DNA of 64,000 nucleotides, taken from the NCBI RefSeq assembly GCF_029338375.1, contig NZ_CP119804.1, positions 3,120,955-3,184,954 on the forward strand, in the 5' to 3' direction. A model generated the notes under the pieces. The model was given only the letters and a program-made list of their open reading frames with translations, had not been told where the DNA came from and searched no databases. This document shows positions 33,336-41,432 of this stretch, piece after piece. The position numbers were made by a program, and so were the translations under genes. This DNA is from Halorussus lipolyticus (GTDB lineage: Archaea > Halobacteriota > Halobacteria > Halobacteriales > Haladaptataceae). The first letter of the stretch is position 1, and every line of letters starts with the position of its first letter.

Positions 33336-34174
33336 GTTGGGTGGTGGTCGCGCGCAAGGACTTCGAGGACGCGGTGCGCTCCCGGATGCTTTGGGCAATC
33401 ACCGCGGTCTTCCTGCTTTTCACCGCGGGCGCGGTCTACATTCGAAAGGCGGTCCTCGGCGGGACGCCCGGTCTGCCCGACGCAACCCAGTTCCTGACCG
33501 CGCCCTCGGGTCTCATCATCCCGCTGACGGCGCTGGTGGTCGCGTATCTGGCCATCGCCGGGGAGCGCGAGTCGGGGAGCATCAAGATTCTGCTGGGTCT
33601 GCCACACACCCGCTGGGACGTGGTATTCGGGAAGTTGGTCGGGCGAACGCTGGTCGTGACCGCCGGCATCCTCGTGGCCTTTGCCGGCGCGGCCGTGACG
33701 CTCCTCGTGCTGTTCGGCGAACTCGCAATCGTCGATTTCCTCCTGTTGACGCTCGTGACGGTGCTGTTCGGCCTGACCTTCGTCGGCATCGCCATCGGCG
33801 CGTCGGCGTTCACCGCCACCCGGTCGCGGGCGATGGCGCTGGCCATCGGCGCGTTTTTCCTGTTTCAGGTCGTCTGGGACTTCGTACCGCTCGGCGTCTA
33901 CTACTTCGCGGAGGGCAGTCTGCCGGGTCCGACCACGACCCAGCTTCCGGCGTGGTACTACCTCGTGCAGGTCCTGAACCCCAAAAACGCCTACTCGCAG
34001 GGCGCGGACATCGTGTTCTCGGGTGCCGGTCCCGTCGTTCCGGTCGAGTCGCTGGTGGGGTCGTCGGCCCCGTTCTACGTCCAGAACTGGTTCGGACTGG
34101 TGATTCTGGTGGTCTGGCTGGTCGTGCCGGTGGCACTTGGCTACTGGCGGTTCCAGCGGGCCGACATCGGATGA
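33332..34174 (+). CDS. ABC-2 type permease
   Basis: 280 residues. It begins SWVVVARKDFEDAVRSRMLW, typical of NosY/ABC-2 permeases, and has six hydrophobic stretches, for example LIIPLTALVVAYLAIAGERESGSIKILLGLPHTRWDVVFGKLVGR, with the conserved ERESGSIKILLGLP loop, then FVGIAIGASAFTATRSRAMALAIGAFFLFQVVWDF. It forms the membrane part of the exporter with 32418-33335. There is no peptidase C39 domain, so it is not a classical LanT. Its stop overlaps the ATG of a 28-codon frame at 34171 (ATGA). Confidence 0.86.
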   Translation: MSWVVVARKDFEDAVRSRMLWAITAVFLLFTAGAVYIRKAVLGGTPGLPDATQFLTAPSGLIIPLTALVVAYLAIAGERESGSIKILLGLPHTRWDVVFGKLVGRTLVVTAGILVAFAGAAVTLLVLFGELAIVDFLLLTLVTVLFGLTFVGIAIGASAFTATRSRAMALAIGAFFLFQVVWDFVPLGVYYFAEGSLPGPTTTQLPAWYYLVQVLNPKNAYSQGADIVFSGAGPVVPVESLVGSSAPFYVQNWFGLVILVVWLVVPVALGYWRFQRADIG

Positions 34175-34257
34175 ACCGATTCGACTCGCTCCGAGAGCAA
34201 TACGAAATTATGTTTAGAAAATCTCTTTATTTTTCTAAGGCACTCGATTGTTTCTAA
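34171..34257 (+). other. 28-codon frame with a leader-like SLREQYE motif (doubtful gene)
   Basis: ATG at 34171 overlaps the permease stop (ATGA). The frame encodes MNRFDSLREQYEIMF and then an AT-coded basic hydrophobic tail ending in DCF. The DSLREQYE string resembles the leader motif DSLEAQYE / TSLESQYE of the two lanthipeptide precursors at 37582 and 41310. The rest lacks HDETD and the C-x7-C core. It may be a degenerate third precursor, a chance match, or simply promoter DNA of lanM1 (AT-rich TTTATTTTTC follows). Confidence 0.25.
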
Positions 34258-34289
34258 TTGGGAATTCGACCCGGAATCAGGTGCCGACA

Positions 34290-34355
34290 CCGGATTTATT
34301 TCCCGGACGCGGACCGACAAAATACTTAACCGACTTCCGGGACACGTGGTCACTC
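34290..34355 (+). promoter_or_regulatory. Promoter region of first lanM
   Basis: Upstream of the ATG at 34356 is a TTTATTTC stretch and then AAAATACTTAACCG (about 34318-34332), a TATA-like element 26-36 bp before the start. The same order occurs upstream of the second lanM (TTTATTTC, then AAAATACTTAACCA at 37966-37979, 27-40 bp before its ATG). The following bases (CTTCCGGGACACGT and GCTCCGGGTCACGT) are also alike. The two genes thus share a duplicated promoter with a short leader. Confidence 0.55.
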
Positions 34356-37300
34356 ATGCGACAGACGCTTCTCGCGGACTGTGCGGCCCGGTCGCGTTCG
34401 CTGGCCGCACGTCTCGATTCGACCGAGGAGACCTCACTTCCGCCCGACGAGGACCCCGACGACCTGCTCGCCGACTGGCGCGAGGTTTTCGACTCCGACG
34501 ACGAGTTCCGGGAGCGACTCGACTTCGCGGACCGCTCGGTGGAAGATGTCCGCAAAAGCCTCCGCGCCGACGAGTCGTCCTCGGACGAGTCGATTCCCGA
34601 GCAGTTCGAGACCGCCGAGCGAGTCGTGGACCGCGCGGTCGAGTACGATTCCGCGGCGGCCGAGTCGCTGGTCGCGCGCCACGCCGACTCGCCGTTCGTC
34701 CATCTGGTCGCGCCGCTGGCCGCCGCCGCCCGCGACTCGGTTTCGCTGGACGTTGCCCACGACACTGCCGCGTTCGAGTCGCTGGTCGATTGGTTGTTCG
34801 ACCGCCTGACGACGGTGTTTCAGCACCCGCTGTTCATCCTGTTCAAGACGTACCAGAAGCGCGAGTATCCCGACCGGGAGTTTTCGGATGCGAGTGGTTC
34901 GACCGTGACCTACGACGAGTTCGTCGCTGGCGTCCGAGACGCGGACTACGAACCCATCTTCGAGGAGTACCCTGTCTTGCTCGAACTGCTGGGCGTCGTC
35001 ACCAACCAGTGGCACGAGCTACTCCGCCGCCTCGGCCAGCGAATACCGGCCGACAGGGACGCTCTCGAACGAACATTTGCCGACGGCGAGGACCTCGGCC
35101 GATTGACGGACGTGACGCCGCTCTCGGACGACCCCCACGGCGAGGGTGAGGTCGTCCTCCGACTCGACTTCGAGAACTGCACCGTCGTCTACAAACCGCG
35201 GTCTGTCGGCGGTGAAGCGGCGTTCGGCGCGGTCCTCGACTGGACGAACGCCCACGCCGAAATCCCGGCCCTGTACGCCCCGGCGGTGCTGGACCGCGGC
35301 GAATACGGCTGGATGGAGTTCGTGAGCCATTCCGAGTGCGATTCGCCGGGCGGCGTCGAGCGATTCTACGAGCGAATGGGTGCGCTGACCGCGCTGGCGT
35401 TCGTTCTCGGTTCGACCGACCTCCACCACGAGAACGTCGTTGCGTCGGGCGAGCATCCGGTCGTCGTGGACCAAGAGACCGCGCTCTCTCCGCAGGTCGG
35501 GTCCTCGAACAAGCCGGTCTCGCCGGCTATGGACTCGCTGATGGAGGACTCGGTGCTGAACACGGTACTGATTCCGTTCGCAAAGGAGACTGGCGACCAG
35601 AACGACGGACAGACCAGCGCCGGACTGACCGACCTCGCGGGCGAACAGCGCCGGGAGAAGCGACCGAATTTCCGACGGCCGAACACCGACGCGATGGACC
35701 TCGGGTTCGACAAGCCGTACCGACTCGACGGGGAGAACCTCCCGCGATTCGACGGCGAGGTCCGAAGCGTGTCGGCGCATCTCGACCACCTGAAACGCGG
35801 GTTCCGAGCGGTGACCGACGCGATACTTGCCGACCGCGAGGCGTTTCTCGGACCGTTGGGACCGCTCGCCGCGTTCGAGGGGTGTCCGGTCCGGTACCTG
35901 CCGCGACCGACGAGCCACTACGCTTCGAAACTGTCCCAGAGCCTCTACTCGTCGCGGCTTCGGTCGGGCCTCCAGCGGTCGCTCGCGCTGGAGTCGCTGT
36001 ACTCGGTGTACGTGCCTCGGACGGACGACGAGGAGCTTGCGGGCCTCGTCCCGACCGAGAAAGAGTCGATTAGTCGGCTCACGATTCCGCGATTCACGGT
36101 CCCGGCGACCGGTCACGAACTCCGTGATGGCCGGGGGAATCTACAGGGTGTGACCGTAGCGGAGTCGCCGCTCGACCACGCTCGTCGCCGCGTCTCGGCC
36201 CTCGACGACCACCGGGTCGAGACCCAACTCCGACTCGTGGACCTCGCGTTCACCGATTCGACGGTTTCGGACCCGGTCTCAGCCCCCAAGTCCGACCGGT
36301 CGAACGCCGTACCGAGCGCCGACTCGGCGGAGGCAGTCGTCTCGAACGTCGTGGAGTCGATAGACGACGCGACGACTCGCTATCCGGACGGAAGCCTCCG
36401 GTGGGCGGAGCTAGCCCGGTCGTCGTCAGCGGGGCAGTTCCGCGTTCGTGAGCCGACCCTCGACCTCTATCGAGGCCACGTCGGGGTCGGACTGTTCCTC
36501 GCGGCGGTCGCCGCGGTCCGGGACGACGCCGGCCTCGCCGAACAGAGCCGACGCCTCCTGAAACCGACCGCACCCGAGACCGAGGAGGCCTCCGTCGTGG
36601 GAGGCATCGGTGGCATCGTCGGTCGGGGGTCGGTCGCCTACGGGTTGGCGACGGCGGGCGACCTGCTCGGCGACGCCGACCTCACAGAACGCGCTCGCAC
36701 CGTCGCCGGTCGGACGACCCGCGAGGAGGTCGCCGCCGACGAGGACCTCGACGTGATGGAGGGTGCGGCGGGCGAACTCCTCGCCCAACTCGCGGTCTAC
36801 GAGCGCACCGGCGACAGCGAAGCCCTCGAACGAGCGCGGTGGTGCGGCGACCGGCTCCTCGGCGCGACCACCGACACGGCGTCCGGCTATCGAGTGCCGA
36901 CGACCGCCGACTCGGACTCGCGGTTCGCGTTCGCCCACGGTGTCGGCGGCATCGGGAACGCCCTCGTCCGACTCGGAGACGCTACCGGCGACGAACGCTA
37001 CGTCCGAGTCGGACGGGATGCGCTCGGGTTCGACCTCGAACTCTGGCGACGCGGCCGAAAGCCGGCGAACGACGCGGCCGAGGACGAACACGCTGGCGAG
37101 ACCGGCGACGGAACCATCTGGGGGTGGTGCAACGGTGTCGCGGGAGTCGGGACGAGTCAGATGGGAGTTGCCAGCGCCTCGTCGGCGGAGTGGTCTGCCG
37201 TCCGCTCGGACCTCAGGACGGAACTGAGCCGAGAAGACTCGCTGTGTTGCGGGTCGGCGGGCCGCGCGCTGTTCCTGCTCGACGCGGGGGACGTGTTCGA

Positions 37301-37511
37301 GGAGCCATCGCTGACCGAACGCGGCGAAGCACTGTTTGAGCGGATGCTAGACCGGGCCGAACGCGAGGGTCGCCTCCGACTTGCGAACCACCTCCCGATG
37401 CTCCCTCGACTCGGCCTGTTCACCGGCGTCGCGGGTATCGGGTACGTCGCGCTCGCTATCGAGGCGAACGATGCGGGAGTCGAACTGCCGAACGTGATGC
37501 GACTCGAATGA
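34356..37511 (+). CDS. lanM1: Class II lanthipeptide synthetase LanM, copy 1
   Basis: 1051 residues from the ATG at 34356, the usual size of LanM. The N-terminal dehydratase (DUF4135) domain has the kinase-like features DDPHGEGEVVLRLDF, VVYKPRSV (Lys280), GSTDLHHENVV (Asp355, His357, Asn360), VVVDQETALSP and the R-x-T-x2-Y motif PRPTSHY. The C-terminal LanC cyclase domain (from about 690) has GVGLFLAAVAA, AHGVGGIG, WGWCNGVAG (zinc Cys925) and LCCGSAGRALF (Cys964, Cys965). The CCG pair replaces the usual Cys-His ligands, as in the CCG-motif LanM group that includes ProcM. Expected role: phosphorylate and dehydrate Ser/Thr of a precursor, then close thioether rings with Cys. A 49-codon candidate precursor lies convergent, 70 bp downstream. 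Confidence 0.92.
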   Translation: MRQTLLADCAARSRSLAARLDSTEETSLPPDEDPDDLLADWREVFDSDDEFRERLDFADRSVEDVRKSLRADESSSDESIPEQFETAERVVDRAVEYDSAAAESLVARHADSPFVHLVAPLAAAARDSVSLDVAHDTAAFESLVDWLFDRLTTVFQHPLFILFKTYQKREYPDREFSDASGSTVTYDEFVAGVRDADYEPIFEEYPVLLELLGVVTNQWHELLRRLGQRIPADRDALERTFADGEDLGRLTDVTPLSDDPHGEGEVVLRLDFENCTVVYKPRSVGGEAAFGAVLDWTNAHAEIPALYAPAVLDRGEYGWMEFVSHSECDSPGGVERFYERMGALTALAFVLGSTDLHHENVVASGEHPVVVDQETALSPQVGSSNKPVSPAMDSLMEDSVLNTVLIPFAKETGDQNDGQTSAGLTDLAGEQRREKRPNFRRPNTDAMDLGFDKPYRLDGENLPRFDGEVRSVSAHLDHLKRGFRAVTDAILADREAFLGPLGPLAAFEGCPVRYLPRPTSHYASKLSQSLYSSRLRSGLQRSLALESLYSVYVPRTDDEELAGLVPTEKESISRLTIPRFTVPATGHELRDGRGNLQGVTVAESPLDHARRRVSALDDHRVETQLRLVDLAFTDSTVSDPVSAPKSDRSNAVPSADSAEAVVSNVVESIDDATTRYPDGSLRWAELARSSSAGQFRVREPTLDLYRGHVGVGLFLAAVAAVRDDAGLAEQSRRLLKPTAPETEEASVVGGIGGIVGRGSVAYGLATAGDLLGDADLTERARTVAGRTTREEVAADEDLDVMEGAAGELLAQLAVYERTGDSEALERARWCGDRLLGATTDTASGYRVPTTADSDSRFAFAHGVGGIGNALVRLGDATGDERYVRVGRDALGFDLELWRRGRKPANDAAEDEHAGETGDGTIWGWCNGVAGVGTSQMGVASASSAEWSAVRSDLRTELSREDSLCCGSAGRALFLLDAGDVFEEPSLTERGEALFERMLDRAEREGRLRLANHLPMLPRLGLFTGVAGIGYVALAIEANDAGVELPNVMRLE

Positions 37512-37581
37512 GACGGGGGTCGCCGAACGACACAAAATAGATTCCGACCGTCCGAAGCGCCGATTTTCGGTCGTGGCCGGT

Positions 37582-37731
37582 TCAGAACTCCATCCGGTCG
37601 TCGTCCGTACCCATACACACCGGGTCGTCGGAGATGTGACAGTTCGAATTGCCGATGACTGCGCGGTCGTCGGTTTCGTCGTGGGCCGGTTCGTACTGTG
37701 CTTCGAGGGAGTCACTAATGTCTCGTGTCAT
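37582..37731 (-). CDS. lanA1: Lanthipeptide precursor candidate LanA1 (49 aa)
   Basis: A short gene too small for a standard ORF list, read on the minus strand, tail to tail with lanM1 (70 bp between stops). Its 49 residues have an acidic leader: MTRDISDSLEAQYE, then HDETDDR, then VIGN. The core begins near Ser29-Asn30 and contains CHISDDPVC (Cys31 and Cys39, seven residues apart) with Ser/Thr available for dehydration (Ser29, Ser34, Thr42). The peptide at 41310 beside the second LanM shares the leader (SLE-x-QYE, HDETD), the spacing to the core and the C-x7-C with DPVC, strong evidence for a real coding gene. Leader cleavage after VIG or GN is a guess. Confidence is limited by size. Confidence 0.8.
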   Translation of the reverse strand: MTRDISDSLEAQYEPAHDETDDRAVIGNSNCHISDDPVCMGTDDDRMEF

Positions 37732-38005
37732 CGCATCTCATGATTGGGTACGAGTAACAATAAAAGTTTTCTATAAAATAATAGAAATATATCACGAAGC
37801 GGTAGTTGTCTATCGGACGACAAGCTATCGCTCTGTGGGAAGAATGGAAATCTAGGAAATATAAATACTGCTTATAGCAATATACTAATTTATTTAGGCA
37901 TGCTTATTATTTCTCTTGTCGAGGGTTCTCCGGACGGACCTCGTTTATTTCTCCGATGGCGACGGAAAATACTTAACCACGCTCCGGGTCACGTTCCGGC
38001 CACGA
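37732..38005. promoter_or_regulatory. Divergent AT-rich promoter region, lanA1 (left) and lanM2 (right)
   Basis: 274 bp, strongly AT-rich. On the left, the lanA1 upstream strand holds TATA-like ATTTTATAGAAAAC (complement around 37774-37787). A similar stretch (ATTTTATCCAAAAG) and the same GCATNNCATG motif just before the gene occur upstream of lanA2, so the precursor promoters are duplicated too. On the right, the lanM2 TATA-like AAAATACTTAAC sits at 37966. No further gene is seen. Confidence 0.55.
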
Positions 38006-41000
38006 ATGCGACAGAGCCTTCTCGCCGACTGCGCAGTCCGGTCTCGCTCGCTGGCCGCACTCGTGGATGCGACCGAGGAGACCCCACTTCCGGCCGACAC
38101 CGCTCCCGCCGACCTCGTGGCAGACTGGCGCGAGGTCTTCGACTCCGAAGCGGCCTTCCGAGACCGACTCGGCCTCGCGGGTCTCACGCCCGAAACTGTC
38201 CGCGAGGACCTCGACGCGCCGTCCGACGCCGACGTGACGATTCCGCCGGCCTTCGAGACCGCCGAGCGAGTCGTGGACCGCGCGGTCGAGTGCGATTCCG
38301 CGGCGGTCGAGTCGCTGGTCGCGCGCCACGCCGACTCGCCGTTCGTCCAGTTGGTCGCGCCGCTTGCCGTGGCCGTGAGCGACCGTTTCTCGCCCGAGGC
38401 CGACCTCGCACCGACCGCGCGCGAATCGCTGGACGACTGGCTGTTCGACCGCCTGACGGCCGCTTTCCGGCATCCGCTGTTCATTCAGTTCAAGGCCCAC
38501 CAGCAGGTCGAGTACCCCGACACCGACTTCGAGGACCGCGGGGATTCGACGGCGGTGTACGACGAGTTCGTCGCTGGCGTCCGAGACGCCGACTACGAAC
38601 CCGTCTTCGAGACGTACCCCGTCTTGCTCGAACTCCTCGGCGTCGTCGCCGACCAGTGGGTCCGACTCGCCCGCCGACTGTCCGACCGCATCTCGGCCGA
38701 CAGAGACGCCCTCTCCCGGACGTTCGCCGACGGCGAGGACCTCGGTCGAGTCGCGGACCTGACCGCGCTGTCCGACGACCCCCACGGCGACGGCGAAATC
38801 GTGTGGGGCGTCCACTTCGAGGCCGACTGCTCGGTGGTGTACAAGCCGCGGTCGGTCGCCGACGAAGCGGCGTTCGGCGAACTCCTCGACTGGGTGAACG
38901 ACCGCGTTTCGGCCCCGGACCTCGACGCGCCGACGGTGCTTGACCGCGGCGAGTACGGGTGGGCCGAGTTCGTCTCCCACCGGCCGTGTGACTCCTCGAC
39001 AGCGGTCGAACGCTACTACGAGCGGATGGGCGTGCTGACCGGACTGGCCTTCCTCCTCGGTTCGACCGACTTCCACCGCGAGAACGTCGTCGCGTCGGGC
39101 GACCAGCCAATCGTCGTGGACCTCGAAACGGTCCTCTCGCCGGGGTTCGACGACCCCAGCGGTCCCACGTCGCCCGCGGTGTCGTCGCTGGTGGAGAACA
39201 CGGTCCTCGAAACCACGCTGGTCCCGTTCACGAGCGACCTGAACGACGACGGCGTCGAACCGTTCACCGACCACGGACTTTCGGAACTGGATTCGGTCGA
39301 GGTCGAACGCGAGTCGACCACGTTCGTCCGGCCAAACACCGACGCGATGGACCTGATTTTCCGGTCAGACGAGCATCTGGACGGGACGAACCTGCCCCGA
39401 CTCGACGGCGAAATCGTCCCTGTAGAATCCCACCTCCCGGCGCTCAAACGCGGATTCAGCGAGGTGACGGCGACCGTCTGCGACCACCGAGAGGCGTTAC
39501 TGGCCGCCGATGGGCCGCTTCAAGCGTTCGAGGGCTGTGAGTTCCGGTACCTCCTCCGGCCGACGCGCCACTACGGGTCGAAACTCGTGGAGTGTACCTA
39601 CTCGTCGCAACTCCGGTCGGGTCTCCAGCGGTCGCTGGCGCTCGAATCGCTCTACAAGACGTTCGTTCCCGAGCGGGACGGCGACGGTGGCGATGACGAC
39701 GCTGGCGGGGGCGACGGTAGCGGTGGTGACGGTGACAGTGGCGACGACCTCTGGAAACTCGTGGACGCCGAGAAGTCGGCGCTCCGGCGGTTCACCGTTC
39801 CCCGGTTCACGGTTTCGGCCACCGGGCGGGAACTCCGGGACGCCCGCGGCGAATCACAGGGCGCGTTCGCCGACCGGTCGCCGCTGGCCCGCGCTCGTCA
39901 GCGAATCGCCGACCTCGACCGGCACCGAATCGACGCGCAACTCCACGTTCTGGACCTCGCGTTCGACGGACCGTCGGTTCCCGACCCGGTATCTGCTCCG
40001 CCCGCTGACCGAGGGACGTGGGTGCCCGACGCCGACGAACCGGCCGCAGTCGCGTCGAACGCGGCGGCGGCGCTCGGCGAGGCCACGACGACGTACTCCG
40101 ACGGGAGCGAGCAGTGGGCGGAACTGGTCGGGTCGCCGGGAAGCGACCCCGTTCGAGTCCACGAATCGAAACTGAACCTCTACGAGGGGGCCGCGGGCGT
40201 CGGCGTGTTTCTCGCGGCGGCGGCGGTCGTCCTCGGCGAGGAGGAACTCGCAGACCGGAGCAGGCGAGTCCTGAAACCCGTCAGTTCGACCTTCGAAACC
40301 GGCGAGGACGACCACCTCGGTATCGGCGGCACGACCGGAAAAGGGTCAGTCGCGTACGGCTTGGTCGCGGCGGGCGACCTCCTCGGCGACGACGACTTGG
40401 TGGACTGGGGACGGAGGGCCGCCGGTCGGACTACGCGAGAGGAGGTCGCCGCCGACGAGGACCTCGACGTGATGGGTGGCGCGGCAGGCGAACTCCTCGC
40501 CCAACTGGCGGTCCACGAGCGAACAGGTGACGGCGCGGCGCTGGACCGAGCGCGGTGGTGTGGCGACCGTCTCCTCGACGCCGCCGTCGAGACCGACGCG
40601 GGCTACCGGGTGCCGACGACCGGAAACGGGCGAGCGGACGACTACCGGCCCGGATTCGCGCACGGCGTCGGCGGCATCGGGACCGCGTTGGCCAGACTCG
40701 GCGAGGCGACCGGCGACGACGAGTACGCCCGAGTCGGTCGTGAGGCGCTCCGATTCGACGCCGAAAGCTGGCGGGACGGCGACCAGCACGCCGAAAGCGA
40801 GACCATCTGGGGATGGTGTAAGGGTGCGGCGGGGGTCGGCGTCGGTCGCATGGCGGTCCCCGAGGACGCCCGAGACGAGTCGCTCGACGCCGCGCTCCGG
40901 GACAGTCTGCGGACCGGCCTCAGCGTGGACGATTCGGTGTGCTGTGGCTCCGTCGGTCGGGCGCTGTTCATGGTCGAGGCCGGCGAGGCCTTCGACAACC

Positions 41001-41206
41001 AAGCCCTTGTCGAGCAGGGCGAGACGCTGTTTTCGGCGGCGCTCGAACGCGCTCGCCGGGAAGGTCGGCTTCGGTTAGGCGTCCACCTTCCGGAACTACC
41101 TAACCTCGGGTTGTTCACCGGATTGGCGGGGGTCGGCTACGTCGCGCTCCGGTTGGCGACCCGCGGGACGGAAACCGACCTGCCGAGAGTGACGCGACTG
41201 CTATGA
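38006..41206 (+). CDS. lanM2: Class II lanthipeptide synthetase LanM, copy 2
   Basis: 1066 residues from the ATG at 38006, a tandem paralogue of lanM1 with about the same motif positions: VVYKPRSV (Lys280), GSTDFHRENVV (Asp355, His357, Asn360), VVVDLETVLSP, LRPTRHYGSK, then the cyclase AHGVGGIG, WGWCKGAAG (Cys938) and VCCGSVGRALF (Cys979, Cys980). A Gly/Asp/Ser-only linker (about 558-583, GDGGDDDAGGGDGSGGDG) is inserted relative to copy 1. The conserved spacing of the kinase-like residues shows direct descent from one ancestor, followed by divergence. It probably modifies the second precursor at 41310. CCG LanM enzymes are known for tolerating varied substrates, so cross-processing is possible. 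Confidence 0.92.
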   Translation: MRQSLLADCAVRSRSLAALVDATEETPLPADTAPADLVADWREVFDSEAAFRDRLGLAGLTPETVREDLDAPSDADVTIPPAFETAERVVDRAVECDSAAVESLVARHADSPFVQLVAPLAVAVSDRFSPEADLAPTARESLDDWLFDRLTAAFRHPLFIQFKAHQQVEYPDTDFEDRGDSTAVYDEFVAGVRDADYEPVFETYPVLLELLGVVADQWVRLARRLSDRISADRDALSRTFADGEDLGRVADLTALSDDPHGDGEIVWGVHFEADCSVVYKPRSVADEAAFGELLDWVNDRVSAPDLDAPTVLDRGEYGWAEFVSHRPCDSSTAVERYYERMGVLTGLAFLLGSTDFHRENVVASGDQPIVVDLETVLSPGFDDPSGPTSPAVSSLVENTVLETTLVPFTSDLNDDGVEPFTDHGLSELDSVEVERESTTFVRPNTDAMDLIFRSDEHLDGTNLPRLDGEIVPVESHLPALKRGFSEVTATVCDHREALLAADGPLQAFEGCEFRYLLRPTRHYGSKLVECTYSSQLRSGLQRSLALESLYKTFVPERDGDGGDDDAGGGDGSGGDGDSGDDLWKLVDAEKSALRRFTVPRFTVSATGRELRDARGESQGAFADRSPLARARQRIADLDRHRIDAQLHVLDLAFDGPSVPDPVSAPPADRGTWVPDADEPAAVASNAAAALGEATTTYSDGSEQWAELVGSPGSDPVRVHESKLNLYEGAAGVGVFLAAAAVVLGEEELADRSRRVLKPVSSTFETGEDDHLGIGGTTGKGSVAYGLVAAGDLLGDDDLVDWGRRAAGRTTREEVAADEDLDVMGGAAGELLAQLAVHERTGDGAALDRARWCGDRLLDAAVETDAGYRVPTTGNGRADDYRPGFAHGVGGIGTALARLGEATGDDEYARVGREALRFDAESWRDGDQHAESETIWGWCKGAAGVGVGRMAVPEDARDESLDAALRDSLRTGLSVDDSVCCGSVGRALFMVEAGEAFDNQALVEQGETLFSAALERARREGRLRLGVHLPELPNLGLFTGLAGVGYVALRLATRGTETDLPRVTRLL

Positions 41207-41309
41207 GAGCGCCGCTCCCGTAGCAACGACTCCTCGACTCGATTCCTCGCAGAATAGTTCGGCGTCTCCGACCAAGGCGACGTCGGTTTCGGACCGACGA
41301 TTCGGGTCG

Positions 41310-41432
41310 TTACTCGCTACTGTAGCTACACACCGGGTCGTAGAGCGTGTCGCAACCCGCGACCGTCTCGTCGGTTTCGTCGTGGCTCTGTTCGTACTGC
41401 GATTCGAGCGAAGTGGTAACGTCTTGTGACAT
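41310..41432 (-). CDS. lanA2: Lanthipeptide precursor candidate LanA2 (40 aa)
   Basis: A 40-codon gene on the minus strand, tail to tail with lanM2 (103 bp between stops). The leader is MSQDVTTSLESQYEQ, then SHDETDETVAG. The core starts with CDTLYDPVC (Cys27 and Cys35, again C-x7-C with DPVC) followed by SYSSE, giving Thr29, Ser36, Ser38 and Ser39 as possible dehydration sites. It aligns with LanA1 with the leader motif in the same place and the core shifted by a few residues. VAG just before the core fits a protease cut site of the AG/GG type. No classical LanT/LanP protease is found nearby, so processing is unassigned. Confidence 0.8.
   Translation of the reverse strand: MSQDVTTSLESQYEQSHDETDETVAGCDTLYDPVCSYSSE

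Noticed and set aside
37860..37905. Insertion sequence between the two lan cassettes
   Set aside because: AT-rich but no transposase frame, terminal inverted repeats or target duplication seen.
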